From Odobenus rosmarus divergens (taxonomy: Eukaryota > Chordata > Mammalia > Carnivora > Odobenidae), in NCBI RefSeq assembly GCF_000321225.1, contig NW_004450397.1, positions 2,680,389 to 2,744,388 of the forward strand: 64,000 bases of DNA, read 5' to 3'. The notes beneath the pieces are model-generated. The model was given only the letters and a program-made list of their open reading frames with translations. It searched no databases and was not told where the DNA came from. This document shows, one piece after another, positions 37,999 through 50,345 of the stretch; the first letter of the stretch is position 1; each line of letters opens with the position of its first letter. Made by a program: the position numbers and the translations under genes.

Positions 37999-40059
37999 AG
38001 AAAGAAATTTGAGGGACCAGGAATGTTCTTACTTGAAGAAAATCTTACTTTAAGATTAGGTAAATCCTTTGTTTCTACTCCTCCTTATTCACTCTGACCA
38101 TATTTTTGCTTAGTTTTGTTTTCCTACAACTTGATTTATACATCAGTGTGTTTAATGAAGGGCAGCACAAGGAAAACTTATTGGTTTATTTTTTTAGTTA
38201 TACTTTGCCAACGTTTCCAGGAAGAGCTTGAAACAAATAACTAAGAGATGGTTTGAAGTGATCAGTAGGTTGGCTTATCCAGGGCATCCTTCTCAAAAAT
38301 AGCCACTATTAACTGGAGACTGGCTTATTTTAGAGTCTGTACTTTGGATTTTATCATCACTGCTGATTAGCATCAGTAATTTCACTCGAACACACTGTCC
38401 TTTGTGGATCCCCTTGCCTCCAGCCTGCTATATCGCATATCACAATAAAGCCTTCTTTGCAAGGATTTAATGACACCATGAAAAGAGTGAATAAAGTACT
38501 AAAATAACAAGAAAAATCATTTATCCCTTAAAAAAGTTTTCAGATCATATTATTTTATGCCTGTAGAAAGCTATCTAAAGTGGAAAAAAGTCCTCTGAAC
38601 CCAACTTTTAATTTTTCCCCCATTGTGTCGTGTGACCATAGACAAAACTCAAATACTTTTATTTGTTCTAACTATAGGATACAATGATGTTATCATATAT
38701 GTCTCATAAGAAATAGCATTGAGAACTTGAAAATTATAGTATTACATATCAGTTTGTAACTTAATTCTACCTGCTCAAAGTTTTGTTGTGCCTTTTTTTT
38801 TTTAATTAGTTTAATATTGACCTTGACTACCATTGTTACTTCTTGGCATGAGGCCGGATTTCTAGTATATGAGTTTGCATGTATTCTTCTATTTATAAAG
38901 GCAAGCATTATGGTTTCTTTTTTGTAATTAAGATCCTTGCTACTTTTAAGAGTTGACCATAGAATTTTAGATTTGAAAAAAAACTTTGAAATTATTTTGT
39001 CTAATGTCCTTATTTTACAGATGATAAAACAAAGGCCAACTGAAACTTACTGAAAAGACCATAATGACATAGCTCATTATTTGCAAAAATAGTATTAATA
39101 CATTGCTGTCCTGTGTGTTTTTTTTTTACATTTTACTATCTTCAGGTTTAACAAGAAAATGTCACTCATTTGCATCTTCCTTTCCAATAAATCTGTTGGA
39201 TGCAGATTTATTTCAGCTAATTGTCTATAGAAATGTGATATCAGGACCTATCACCATGACAACCCAGAGTTACAAGTAGACAAGAACAATAAAATATTGG
39301 CATATCTAAAATCAGTATCTGACATAGATAGAGTACACTTTGCAAAAAAGAATCTAAGTTTGCAAAGGCTCTGTTAAAAAAGGGATCCTTTGTCTAAATA
39401 TGAAAAATCCTATAATTAAACCAAGTAATATAGGCCAAAATAAAATAAAATCCCATTAGATTAACAATACCTGTTTATTTTCATGGATACTACTTTATAC
39501 TAGGAAGTAACAAAGGAACTAAATTAGCTGTTCTTGCCATGTATTTGGTGATTTTAGGAACTGAGGATTCATGTTCTTGATGTCACTCTGCAAGCACCTG
39601 CCTCTCATGATAGGGCAGGAATGAAATGTGAAAAATGGATGAGGTATAAAAATCTCTAGTTCCATGGCATTAGAACAAAGGAATATCCCTAAACTGGAAT
39701 ATGATCAGTATTATCTCAGGAAAGAATGTTTCAGAAATTCAGATTCCTTGATCTCTAATTCTAATTGAAATTATTTAAATTTATGTGTTTCTAAAGTTTC
39801 CCATATTATTCTAATGATCAGCTAGATCTGGGAATCACTGTCATGATGAATGTAGAATTTTCCAGACCCTTTTCTAGGGAATGCCAGCACTCTGTAATAT
39901 TCTTAGTAAGGATTTCTGATTTCTTTTCATGGTCAAGTAAATCTGAGAAATGATGTATCCTTTAATGGCTCTTAGAAATGTGAAGTGTACATTAGTATAT
40001 TGACACTCCTTGAGCATTTTTAAAAGGTTTGTTTGAGAGTCAGTATTCAACAGCTATGA

Positions 40060-40260
40060 GCTTGACAGGGAGGTGAAAACTGGATTTTAGAGTAGGCTCT
40101 ACCACTTACCAGCCAAGTGACCTAGGTGTGCATTAGTTTACCTCTGTAAGTTTTAGTGTACACACCTCTCAAAGAGAGATAATAGTAGAAACTACTTGGC
40201 ATACAATAAAGGATTCATAAAAGCTACCTGACATTTTTACTGCTATTACCACTAAGCTGT
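40060..40260 (+). repeat. MIR
   Basis: TACCACTTACCAGCCAAGTG, an ATTAGTTTACCTCTGTAAG section and CTTGGCATACAATAAAGGAT follow the MIR order. Confidence 0.7.
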
Positions 40261-40589
40261 ATACAGGATTTCACAAATTTATGTGACAGAAGAAAACTTT
40301 TTCCTCAGAACATCTACTAACATCTTAAAGTTCATAAGAGTTCAATGAAACACAGTTTTAAGAAATACTTTACTAATGATTCAACATACCCTAATTTCCT
40401 TATTTAACTCTTATTGGCAGTTAATAATAAAAATCTATATGTCTCAGCTTATGTTTATTTTATGGCTCTTTTTAAAGCTCCCAACATTGAAATTAATGTG
40501 ACTGTTCATGGTAATTAATTTGTGTTGCATAAAACAATTTAATTTAAAAATTAGTTCATCATCATGCCAGTTCCATACAACCAAAACTC

Positions 40590-40812
40590 TAAGAAATTGA
40601 CAAACTATCATCCATGACCAAGTCCAGCTATCTGCTTTTGTAAGTAGAGTCTTATTGAAACACAGCTATGCTTATTCATCTCTGTATTGTCTATGGTGGA
40701 TTTTAGGCTGCAGTGAAGAGCTGAGTAGTTGCCCCAGAGACCATAGGATTCACATGGGTCAAAAATATTTACTATCTGGTCTACAGAAAAAGTTTGCCAA
40801 CCCCTGATCTAT
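40590..40812 (-). mobile_element. hAT-Charlie-type DNA transposon remnant
   Basis: The right end reads AAAGTTTGCCAACCCCTGAT, with internal TATTTACTATCTGGTCTACA and AGTTGCCCCAGAGACCATAG. On the minus strand this is the common mammalian MER element beginning CAGGGGTTGGCAAACTTTTT. The subfamily name is not certain. Confidence 0.7.
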
Positions 40813-41479
40813 GATAAAATTATTCTTCCTTTATTATTCTTTCAAACTGTGTTGTCATCAAATCTTTCTAATCTGCATTCTTGAAGGTTAAACATTCTTT
40901 GGATACTGATAGATATATCTGATAGGTCCAACTTCACTTGAGGGTGGTCTCAAGTATCTCTTTTCACATATGTAACTTTTAAAAAGCATTAGATTCACCT
41001 ATTTTAATTGTTGTTATACATACTTGACAATATTAAGCCATATATCTCTTTGCACACTTGTCTTCAATCAGTACAGCTTTGTTCTTTGCATTGATGAATA
41101 ATTTAATAACTTCCCCCTAAGAATTCTCAGATGAGACAGATAAGCAAAGATGATAAAAATTTCCATTAGGTTTGCTCTACCTTGTGCTCTCTTTTGATAG
41201 TGTGACAAGTCAAGTAGGTATTTTTAATTTGATGTAATATAATAAATATCTTTCATGTTATAATAATAAATGAAAATATGTATACTGTCTGCTTACTTAG
41301 GTATTCAGTTCATTCTTATAACTTTTCAAGTCAACTCACACAATCCATAGTTTGATTCATTAAATATTCTAAATATCACTGATATGTGGAAAAGTGGTAG
41401 GTTTCGTGGGGTTGTACCAAAATATGTCAGACATAAATCTGACCCTCAAAATGCTCCTAGTCTATCAAAAGGAATAATA

Positions 41480-41870
41480 CAGGTACCACTAATAGCAGGT
41501 GACCTGTGATGACTGAACTAGGAACTCATATGAAGAAAGGGGGAATTCAGTCTGGAGGACTTAAGATAAATCCCCACTTAAGTGGGGATTTCAGCACACT
41601 GAAAATATTTCAGACAAAATTGGAACATTGGCAAAAGTAAGTACAAAGCACAGGCAGAGAAAAATTAGTTAACCCAATGAGTTAAGCCAGGGCATAAGGT
41701 ATAGAGGAAACAAAACATGAGAGATCAGATTGAGAAGGGGACATGGGTCCAGCTCACAATGTGAATGCCATGCCAGGTCAAGGAGTTTTGGCCAAAGCCC
41801 AGGCTGAGAAGGGAGCCACTAAGGGGCTCAGATCTGGAAGTGACACACCAGATCTGTGCCTGAGGCAAAC
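41480..41870 (-). repeat. L2 fragment
   Basis: The part at 41755-41855 (AGGTCAAGGAGTTTTGGCCA, GAAGGGAGCCACTAAGGGGC, GGAAGTGACACACCAGATCT) matches the reverse complement of the L2 coding region. The left boundary is uncertain. Confidence 0.5.
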
Positions 41871-42255
41871 ATCAAATAATAGCTGACAATTTTATAAAAT
41901 ATTTTACATCTGTGTTCCCTCAAGAATTATTTAGTTCCAAGATATTTTTATTCTCATTTTCTAAATGAGAAGGGAGGGCTTCTGACTAACTCTGGTGTTC
42001 TTCTCATTATACCTGACCAGCTTCCACAAGTTCACTAAGGATGTTTTGCAAGACATGGTTGAGATGGCTTCGTTTTCACGTGTCATGCCCTATATTCTTC
42101 TATAGGTGTTCAAATATAACTCTGAAATATTTCATATTAAATCCCGTATCTTCCTGGTGGAAATGTATACATAAGATGAGGAAAAATCTTTCCCCGCATC
42201 ACGTTTTACGGGGCTCAATTTCTTTCATTTTAAAAACTCCCATTGCCATGAAGAG

Positions 42256-42293
42256 GTATGAATCTAAGAAAAAAAAAAAAGTATGAATCTAAG
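42256..42293. repeat. 13-bp direct repeat flanking an A12 tract
   Basis: GTATGAATCTAAG occurs at 42256-42268 and again at 42281-42293, separated only by twelve A residues. It has the form of a target-site duplication around a bare poly(A). Confidence 0.9.
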
Positions 42294-42417
42294 GCACTGT
42301 CCTATCCATTAAAAATTAATAACAGCTGCATTCTGAATGCAGTGAGAATTGCCCAGGAATATTTTTGCAAATTTAGAGGGTTTTTCTAAATCTTTACATG
42401 AGTGAAATACAAATTTA

Positions 42418-42437
42418 ACAACAACAACAACAACCAA
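42418..42437. repeat. (ACA)n short tract
   Basis: About six ACA units lie next to a CCAACCAACC end in VWC2L intron 2. Confidence 0.8.
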
Positions 42438-43239
42438 CCATGGATTTTGATAGAGTTTTGTAGTCTTAGAAATACCATAGTCATCACAAAAACTTCCAGT
42501 CATTTTTCTTTATTATGAGAGAACAGCCACAGGTCTCTGGAACTCCATTTATTTTCACTGCATATTCGTTTTATTTCCCCTTCCTAAATATGACAGGGGA
42601 AAAAAATTAGAAGTATTCAGCCTAACTTTAATTTTCCCCCAACATTAAAAATAAAATCCTACTAAAATAGCAAACCTTTGACTGCTGAGATTTAGAAAGC
42701 TTCATTAGGGAGAAAAAGGACAATCACAGAGAATCTTCCTTTTGTTAATGAGACTCTAGGACATTCATATCGAAGCTAGAACATACCTAAATCAAGATTC
42801 AAAAAAAAAAATGTGCGCTAAAGTTATCCTGTAAAATATCTGTTTGGGCCAAGAATTTGATTAAAGATTGAAGTTTCATCTCTGTAAAAAGGAATCTAAT
42901 TAACTATCTAAAAATGTTGTCCAATGTCATCCTCATCTAACCATAATATGAGTGCGTACATTGCTACATTTTAGAGATGCAGCCAAATTGCTTTTCAAAC
43001 TCTAAAAGATATATTCTTTACCAATTCAGTATTTTATATAATTCATAATGGAAATGATCATGCCATAATTTAATAAAAATAATTTATAATCAATATATAC
43101 CATTGAGAAATATACTTGGTCATTGAAAATGGATGAAAAGAAATAAAAAAAATAAGTAAATAAACACTGGTCAAGTTCAAACCTAGGATGACAATGAGGA
43201 TCTTTTAACCAATGCTACATAGTTTATATATTACATAAT

Positions 43240-43400
43240 TTCCTTTCAGTCTCCTAAGAATCCAGTGGCAAATTTAGAGTCCCATTAATATTATGTTGTC
43301 ATTACCTCCACCTTACAAATGAGAAAACCCAAGTTCAGGTGATTTAAGATAAAACAAGAGTCTTTGATGGCAGGATTTGAGCTCCAAATGTGCTCATTCT
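43240..43400 (-). repeat. MIR
   Basis: The reverse-complement MIR pattern is visible: TTACCTCCACCTTACAAATGAG, AAAACCCAAGTTCAGGTGA and GGCAGGATTTGAGCTCCAAA. Confidence 0.7.
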
Positions 43401-43445
43401 ACATTGTCGTATGGCCAAATTGCATTGAGCAATAGCACTAGCCAT

Positions 43446-43619
43446 CTATTTTTTTATTTTTTATTTTTTGAGAGAGAGAAAGAGTGAGCAGGGGAGGAGC
43501 AGAGGAAGAGAGAGAATCAGGGCGTGGAGCCTAACTCAGGGCACAATCCCACCACCCTGAGATCTTGACCTGAGCCAAAATCAATAGACATTCAACTGCC
43601 TGAGCTACCCAAGTGCCCC
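43446..43619 (-). mobile_element. SINEC, older copy
   Basis: This is a divergent minus-strand SINE (TTTTTGAGAGAGAGAAAGAG ... GAGCTACCCAAGTGCCCC). A 12-bp TSD (AGCACTAGCCAT) lies at 43434-43445 and 43620-43631. Confidence 0.9.
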
Positions 43620-44965
43620 AGCACTAGCCATTTTTATACACAGTTTCAAAATTGTGACTGCTTCTGCTGAGTCTTACCCCCCAAAAAATACATACCAAAG
43701 TCAAAAGGCTTATCAAGACATTACTCGGTCAAGATTTTTTTAATTAAAATATACTTTCATTTTACTGCCCACAAGCCATCTCAACATATTTTTGTGGAAT
43801 GAGGTAAGCTATGAATTAAGCATCAAATAACAAAATATAAAATTCAAAAGGAAATTGCTGTTTGGATTTCAAATTGGAAATTAACATATTTTAATATTAG
43901 CACTTATAAAATACTTCACTACATTAATTTTTAGTTACTGCCTCTTCATAACATATAAAAGTACAATGTTGCCAGCAAATGGAAAAGAAAGAAAAGACTT
44001 CAACTTTTAGTAAATTTTTGCCCAATGAAATCCTGAGACGGTGGCAGAGAGAGACTTCTGAACTAACAATCTGATTGGCACTCCCAATACAAATGAATTT
44101 GGTTGTCGCAGGCCTAGAACTTTCACCTCCCACACCCTGAAGAGCTGTGAGTCCAGTGACATCAGTGCAAGGCAACTCCTTTCAATGTTTCTCATAGAAT
44201 AGAACTGATTCTTTCAGGTTGTAGAATTCTAACGGTGATGTATTCTCCCCCACGCACACATGGCCCTGTTTTAATGCTACTGTAGATGACTGGCTTTTAA
44301 TTGATATCAACAATCTGTTCTTCTCGGTGTCGACAGGAAAGTTTTGAAGCTATACAGTTGCTCATTTTTTTCCTATTGCATAAATAGGTGATAAGTAGAG
44401 CATCCTTAGCATGGAGATATAGAGGCTCTAGACAAAATATTCTGTTCACTGTCAAGGGCCTTTTTTTTGGTACCAAAGCCCAAAGTCAATCCAGCTTATT
44501 AGTGAAGGACTAAAGGCTGCTGCTTTCCTAAGCTATTCACGCAAGGATAGGTGTGACACTTTATCAAAATCTTTACTTCATTGTGAATCCTCTAGCCCTC
44601 ATCTATACCTTTGGGTTCTCATTTGAAGACTGTAGAGACCACTAAAGCATCCTTTTTTTCTTAAATACACACTGATATTTCCTTAATAAGTATGTTTTGC
44701 CTATTTAAAAAAATACATTTGTGACTGCAACTAAAGAAAGATATTTTTGCTTACATTCTCCTTATCTATAGTTTATTTTTCCATATGCTATTCTTCATAT
44801 TTCAGAAAAAGCTGCATTTTATTGTCATGAAATTCCTTGAAAATATTCAGGAAAAAATTGGTTCTATATAACATCACTTTATTAGAATACACAGTATATA
44901 ATTGTAGAGGTGCCTGCTCTTAAAAAATATTTTTAAATAGTTTTTTTTTAGGAAAAAATATTTTT

Positions 44966-45134
44966 TAAAGATTTATTTATTTGAGGAGGGGGAAGGGCAG
45001 AGGGAGAGAGAAACTTAAGCAGACTCCGTGCTGAGCATGGAGCCTGAAGCAGAGTTTAATCCTACAACCCTGAGATCACAACCTGAGCCAAAACCAAGAG
45101 TGGGATGCTTAACTGACTGCCACCCAGGCACCCC
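44966..45134 (-). mobile_element. SINEC
   Basis: This is a minus-strand SINE (TTAAAGATTTATTTATTTGA to GCCACCCAGGCACCCC) with a 17-bp TSD (TAGGAAAAAATATTTTT) at 44949-44965 and 45135-45151. Confidence 0.93.
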
Positions 45135-45821
45135 TAGGAAAAAATATTTTTAAAGAAAAAAAATCATTAATATGATCTCACTGTTGTGTTGCAACTATAA
45201 TGGTAAATTTCAAGACTGAGTGAACTTTTTTTGTACTTGATAATTAATAATTTTAGATTGGGTATTTCAACTGCTTTACAATATCCTTGTGTTATAGATT
45301 AGGGTCAGAATAAACACAAATAAAAATAGAATAACTCCAATAAATCTGTCCTCCATTATAATAATACCATCAGTTATTTTTATAAAATATCATTTGTTTT
45401 ACAAAATCAAAATTTATTTCTATAGATATCTTAGCTCCTCTTCTAGATTGGCATTTATTAAGGGCAGGCTAGATATATAGTTCATCTTGGTATACTTTAT
45501 ATACCTTATCTTATATATAATACAAATTTAATAGAGTCAATAAATAATTTTTAAATTCACATATCTTATTTCTGAATCTGAGTTTATTATATTTACATGA
45601 GCAAAGCTATGTGGACTCTTTACAATCACCTGGCTAAATATGTTTATTTTCAAGAAACATAAATGGTTTTTAACATCCAAGAAATAATATTCCAGAATGT
45701 ATTATCAAAATACCAACTTCTCAAAGCCAGAACACCTATTATTTAACTTATTACTCAAATGATAACATCATACACATTTGCTGACAAACAGGTTGTTATT
45801 AAAAAAAAAATCTACACATCC

Positions 45822-46006
45822 TTTTTTTTTTTTTAAGATTTTATTTACTTATTTGAGAGAGAGAGATCATGAGCAGGGGAGAGGGATAGAGGGAGAAGCA
45901 GACTCCCCACTGAGCATGGAGGCCGATGTGGGGCTCCATCCCAGGATTCTGGGATCATGACCTGAGCCGAAGGCAGACACTTAATCGACTGAACCACCCA
46001 GGTGCC
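45822..46006 (-). mobile_element. SINEC
   Basis: This is a full-length minus-strand SINE (T13, AAGATTTTATTTACTTATTT ... ACCACCCAGGTGCC). No convincing TSD is visible; the flank may have mutated or been trimmed. Confidence 0.9.
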
Positions 46007-47389
46007 TTATGCATCTGGTTTTCTATTTGCTTCGGTAGTATTAAAATTCTTAAAGAAATTCCAACTCTGTTCATAATTTGATAAGACTTACAACCTCAGT
46101 GTTTCAAATGTGCTCCAACCGATAGGGCAGATCACTGAAGAGGTCACTACAGTCCCATTTGATGCAGGACACTGAGAAGCATTTTAATCAGTGATGCAAT
46201 GGTTTTACTTTCAGAGGATTGTGAATTTTGTTTAAAATCCATTGGCTCTATTGATTAGTAGGTGACATCTGCCACATGCAAATTACTAGCTATAGGAGTG
46301 GCAGTGGATGTTAAATACTGTTGTACTCTGTAATTTAATGTATATTTTAATGAAGTGAACAGTGAGATTCCTGACAGGCATCAGCAACTTTAAAATAGTC
46401 TTCCAAATTTCTCATACAGTTTGAAAGTAATGAGATTTGTTCCATAAAGTGATAAAATTTATGCCATAAATTATCTCTAAAAGAAGAGTGCATCTTAAAG
46501 CAGTATCTTTTCCTTGGTAGAGATCAAATTTTAAATAGTTGTTAATGGGAAGTTTTTAGAAAAGCAATCTGAGCTATATTCTCTTTGAGAATTTTTGCCA
46601 AAATTATCAAAGGAATGGAGCACCATATGGTATGTGAAGCCTAATATCACTTGGTCAGAAGGAAAGCCATTGATGTAGTAGTGTGCTAAAACTTGGCACT
46701 TAGAATATATCCCATCCACGCATGCATCCATTGCTTCTGTTCCGACAAGGCTCATGGAAGGCTTTCTAGGAATCAAGCTTTATTCCTCAGAATATTCAGG
46801 ATGTGTTTTGTTGGACTTTGTAATCTAACTCATCTCTTAGGAAAATAGGCTTGTTTAAAATCAGGATTGTTGTGTATTGTTTTCCTGAAAAATAGTTCAT
46901 AATATACTATAATCATTTTGTTTAAGAAGCAACCATTAAACCTAACACACATTATAAAATGAGACTAGCTTTTTCTCAGACCTTTATAGGAATTCCTCTG
47001 CATGTATTCTTACCCTAAATTTAGTTATCATGGTATTTGCTAGTGCAATAAGTCTGTAATTATCTATTGCGAGAAAGTCTAGTCAATGGAGTGCTTGAAG
47101 ATTGATTTAACTAGTGATCCACACAGTGGATATAGTGAATTTCAAATTGCCTTTAGAGAGTGAGTTTATGTTCACTGTCATAATTTTGGAACCCAAATAC
47201 TTATTTCATGACTCAGTCAGAAACCTTTCCCCACAAAGTGCCCTTTATAATATTTAAATAAAACACAAATGTCTTAATGAATCAGAATCTTACCCCGCGC
47301 ATGATAATCATAGATGAAACTGCCCAGAGGTATGGTTTAACAAACAAGAAAACATAGATTACGCATAAATGATTATGCATATGTTAACA

Positions 47390-47650
47390 AATATTTATTG
47401 TCTATTATGGGCTAAGATATCTTCTTGGTTCTGAGAGTACAGCAATGATCAATATACTACAAGAAGCTTATAATCCGTAGGGAAGGCAGATAAAAATAAA
47501 CAAACATATAATCAAACCAGTAAAATAACCTCATGCACTGATGAAAGCTCTGAATGGGCAGTGTAAGGGAGAGAGATATGATGGAAAGATATTCAGAGAA
47601 GACCTCCCTGGAAAAGGGGTGTTTGAGTTGATATTTAGATGCTGAGACAA
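47390..47650 (-). repeat. L2 3' end
   Basis: AACAAATATTTATTGTCTATTATGGGCTAAGATATCTTCTTGGTTCTG (from about 47387) and, further on, CAGAGAAGACCTCCCTGGAA match the reverse complement of the L2 3' region. Confidence 0.75.
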
Positions 47651-47973
47651 CAGAAAAAGAAAATGGGTTTGTTTCTTTTCTTTTCTCTTTTCTTTTCCCT
47701 GGGTGATTTATAATGGTCATTTTAACCATCCATAATTAGTCTTTATCTAGAGACTTCTTGTAACAAATTTTCTTCAGTGTGTTTCTGACATAATTAGTTC
47801 TACTGGTACACAAACCCTCCCCCCAACCCCCCAACAAACCAAGCCCTATAAAACTTTACTGCAACCACCTCTGTAATCAGATCCCACTTTGAACAAGAAA
47901 AATAACCTAAATATTCCTTTAAATCTAGTCTTGTGCTATAGTCCAATTTTATACTTTTTAAATTTTTTTCAGA

Positions 47974-48169
47974 GGGCGCCTGGGTGGCTCAGTCGTTAAG
48001 CATCTAGCCTTTGGCTCAGGTCATGATCCCAGGGTCCTGGGATCGAGTCCCACATCGGGCTCCCTGCTCAGCGGGAAGCCTGCTTCTCCCTCTCCCACTC
48101 CCCCTGCTCTCGCTGCCTCTCTCTGTCAAATAAATAAATAAAATCTGTAAAAGAAAAATTTTTTTAAAT
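47974..48169 (+). mobile_element. SINEC, full-length, young-looking
   Basis: This is a nearly consensus plus-strand SINE (GGGCGCCTGGGTGGCTCAGT ... CTCTCTGTCAAATAAATAAA). A perfect 14-bp TSD (AAATTTTTTTCAGA) lies at 47960-47973 and 48170-48183. Confidence 0.95.
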
Positions 48170-48229
48170 AAATTTTTTTCAGAAAGCCATCAATAAGTAT
48201 GCAAATGAATGATAACAATAGTAATATTT

Positions 48230-48405
48230 CTTACACAGTTTATGTGCTTCACAATAACTCTGTGAGATTGGTAATACTGTCCCATTTTACAGATTAAGAA
48301 ACTAAAGCACAGAAAGGTGATCTCATTTTCCCAAGATTCACACCTAGTGAAAAAGCATCTGAGACTAGAACTCAAGTATTAAGTCTACAGAGAAGTTTCT
48401 TCTAA
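48230..48405 (-). repeat. MIR
   Basis: The reverse-complement MIR pattern is visible: CAATAACTCTGTGAGATTGG, CCATTTTACAGATTAAGAAA, GCACAGAAAGGTGATC. Confidence 0.85.
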
Positions 48406-49208
48406 CCAGGATATTACAGCCACCCAAACAAAGCCAACTAAATGAATTTTTTTTTCTAATTTTCCAAGTTCAGAGTTTCTCAGCTTATAAGAATTCTGTT
48501 ACCTTAAACTTCACCAAATTGAAATAGTAAACTGAACACTGCTCTGCACCTTGTCACTTTGAGGTTTGAATTTGGGTAACAAATCTGATAGTCTGTGACT
48601 ATTTCCTTGTGGATGCTCTATAAACAATGTCAGGAATGGCCTCCACATAAATAATGATGCCACAAGATATTGTTATATAGACCAAACATCCAGGCTTTCA
48701 TCCAATATGGAAAGTAAGTCTCAGTGTATTCAGAGTACAAAATAAATGTGCATTTACCACAAATATTTTAAAAATTCTCTGCAACCAGTCTGAAATAACA
48801 TGTTCTCATAATCCTATGTCAACTCTTAGTGATGACTACATTTGCTTCCAAATTCTCACAAACAGCATATTTGACAATTTTTCTGGAGTTACTCAGTTAT
48901 TCTAGTAAGCTAAGTTACTAGATCTCAGGCTACCTTCTGCATTTTAAAAAATCATGGAGCATTCTGTTGTTCCCAGGGTTCTGGTATCTCCCATCCAATT
49001 CTCTAAGAATTCTCAAAAATCACAGACAGTGGCATTGGGATTTCAGCCTCAAGGTCTTCAGAAGTTAACCACTGAAAAAATGATATGTATTGCCATACTT
49101 CCATTTTAATACAAAGGAGAAAAATTGGGATTCTTAGTCACTTAAACCAGAATTTAAAAAAGAACCCCCTTCTACTCTATTATAAAATAGTTTTATATAA
49201 TTATATGT

Positions 49209-49268
49209 ATATATATGTGTGTGTGTGTGTATATATATATATACACACACACACACACATATATATAT
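49209..49268. repeat. Palindromic compound microsatellite (AT)(GT)(AT)(AC)(AT)
   Basis: The blocks are AT 49209-49216, GT 49217-49230, AT 49231-49242, AC 49243-49258 and AT 49259-49268. The GT and AC blocks are complementary across the central AT block, giving an almost perfect inverted repeat. Confidence 0.95.
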
Positions 49269-49942
49269 AGTAGGAAACCCCTTTGAAATTTGGGGGCAGC
49301 TGGGACATTTGAATTTGCCATGCAAATATATTCAGTGATAGCAGGAACTACAGATAAAATGCATGGTTTCTACTTAAACAGAGTGCCACATTAGATATTC
49401 AAAACCCCTAAGCAAAAGGAGTACATAGTCCTAACAGACATAAAATACTCAGATTATCTAATACATACATGAATACAATATTTGACATCTAATCTTAATT
49501 TCAATTAAAATTCATGTAAAGGTAGATATAGTGAATGCCACTTTATTTTCCAAAGCTTTCACAGAAATGAAGTGTTCTGTGAGATTTCTTAGGAACAGAT
49601 TTTTCTTGTATAAAATTTTCAGGTGGTGTCATTTAATCATCTTACTTACCAAATCTCTAGCTGACAAAAGTCATGTATTAGTTGTAATTTCACATGCTCT
49701 TCTAAAAAATGCGAGCAGGAATAATTTTTTTCCAAGTACTTGTTCCAGTGTTCTCTGTTCCTCTAAGGATAGCTTTATCGTTTAATCTTTGGTTTTACAG
49801 GGACAGTTTCGGATTTAATCTATAGTTTTCACATTGAAGAGCCTGATAAAAAGAAATTTGCAACCAGCTCAGTCTTAAGATGTAAAGATTATTCAAAGAG
49901 CCAAACCTTTCACTTTTAGCCTGCAAGGTGGGAAGGATTTTT

Positions 49943-50156
49943 TTTTTTTAATTATGTTATGTTAATCACCATACATTACATCATTAGTTTCTGATGTAGT
50001 GTTCCATGATTCATTGTTTGTGCATAACACCTAGTGCTCCATGCAGTACGTGCCCTCTTTAATACCCATCACCAGGCTAACCCATCCGCCCACCCCCCTC
50101 CCCTCTAGAACCCTCCGTTTGTTTCTCAGAGTCCACAGTCTCCCATGGCTCGTCTC
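49943..50156 (-). mobile_element. 5'-truncated L1 3' end, antisense
   Basis: This is about 214 bases of the young carnivore L1 3' end in inverted orientation (T-rich start, AATCACCATACATTACATCA, GTGTTCCATGATTCATTGTT, CATCACCAGGCTAACCCATC). A perfect 16-bp TSD (GGTGGGAAGGATTTTT) lies at 49927-49942 and 50157-50172. It is the same 3' end as at 1-170. Confidence 0.95.
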
Positions 50157-50250
50157 GGTGGGAAGGATTTTTAAACTGAACTTAATGTCAAGGGACATAC
50201 TGCTCACTCCCGGGGACTTCCTGCTGCTTAGGCAATGTCTTTTCAGAAGT

Positions 50251-50345
50251 GTAGGAGATTTTACTTATTTGAAAGAGAGAGACACAGCGAGAGAGGGAAC
50301 ACAAACAGGGGGAGTGGGAGAGGATGAAGTAGACGAGTAGGAGAA
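50251..50345 (-). mobile_element. SINEC fragment
   Basis: Only the tail-proximal part remains: GAGATTTTACTTATTTGAAA, GACACAGCGAGAGAGGGAAC, GGGGGAGTGGGAGAGGATGA. The tRNA-like part is absent and no TSD is seen. Confidence 0.8.

Noticed and set aside
47670..47700. CTTTT-rich tract as a functional element
   Set aside because: It is short, imperfect pyrimidine repetition next to an L2 fragment, with no further signal.
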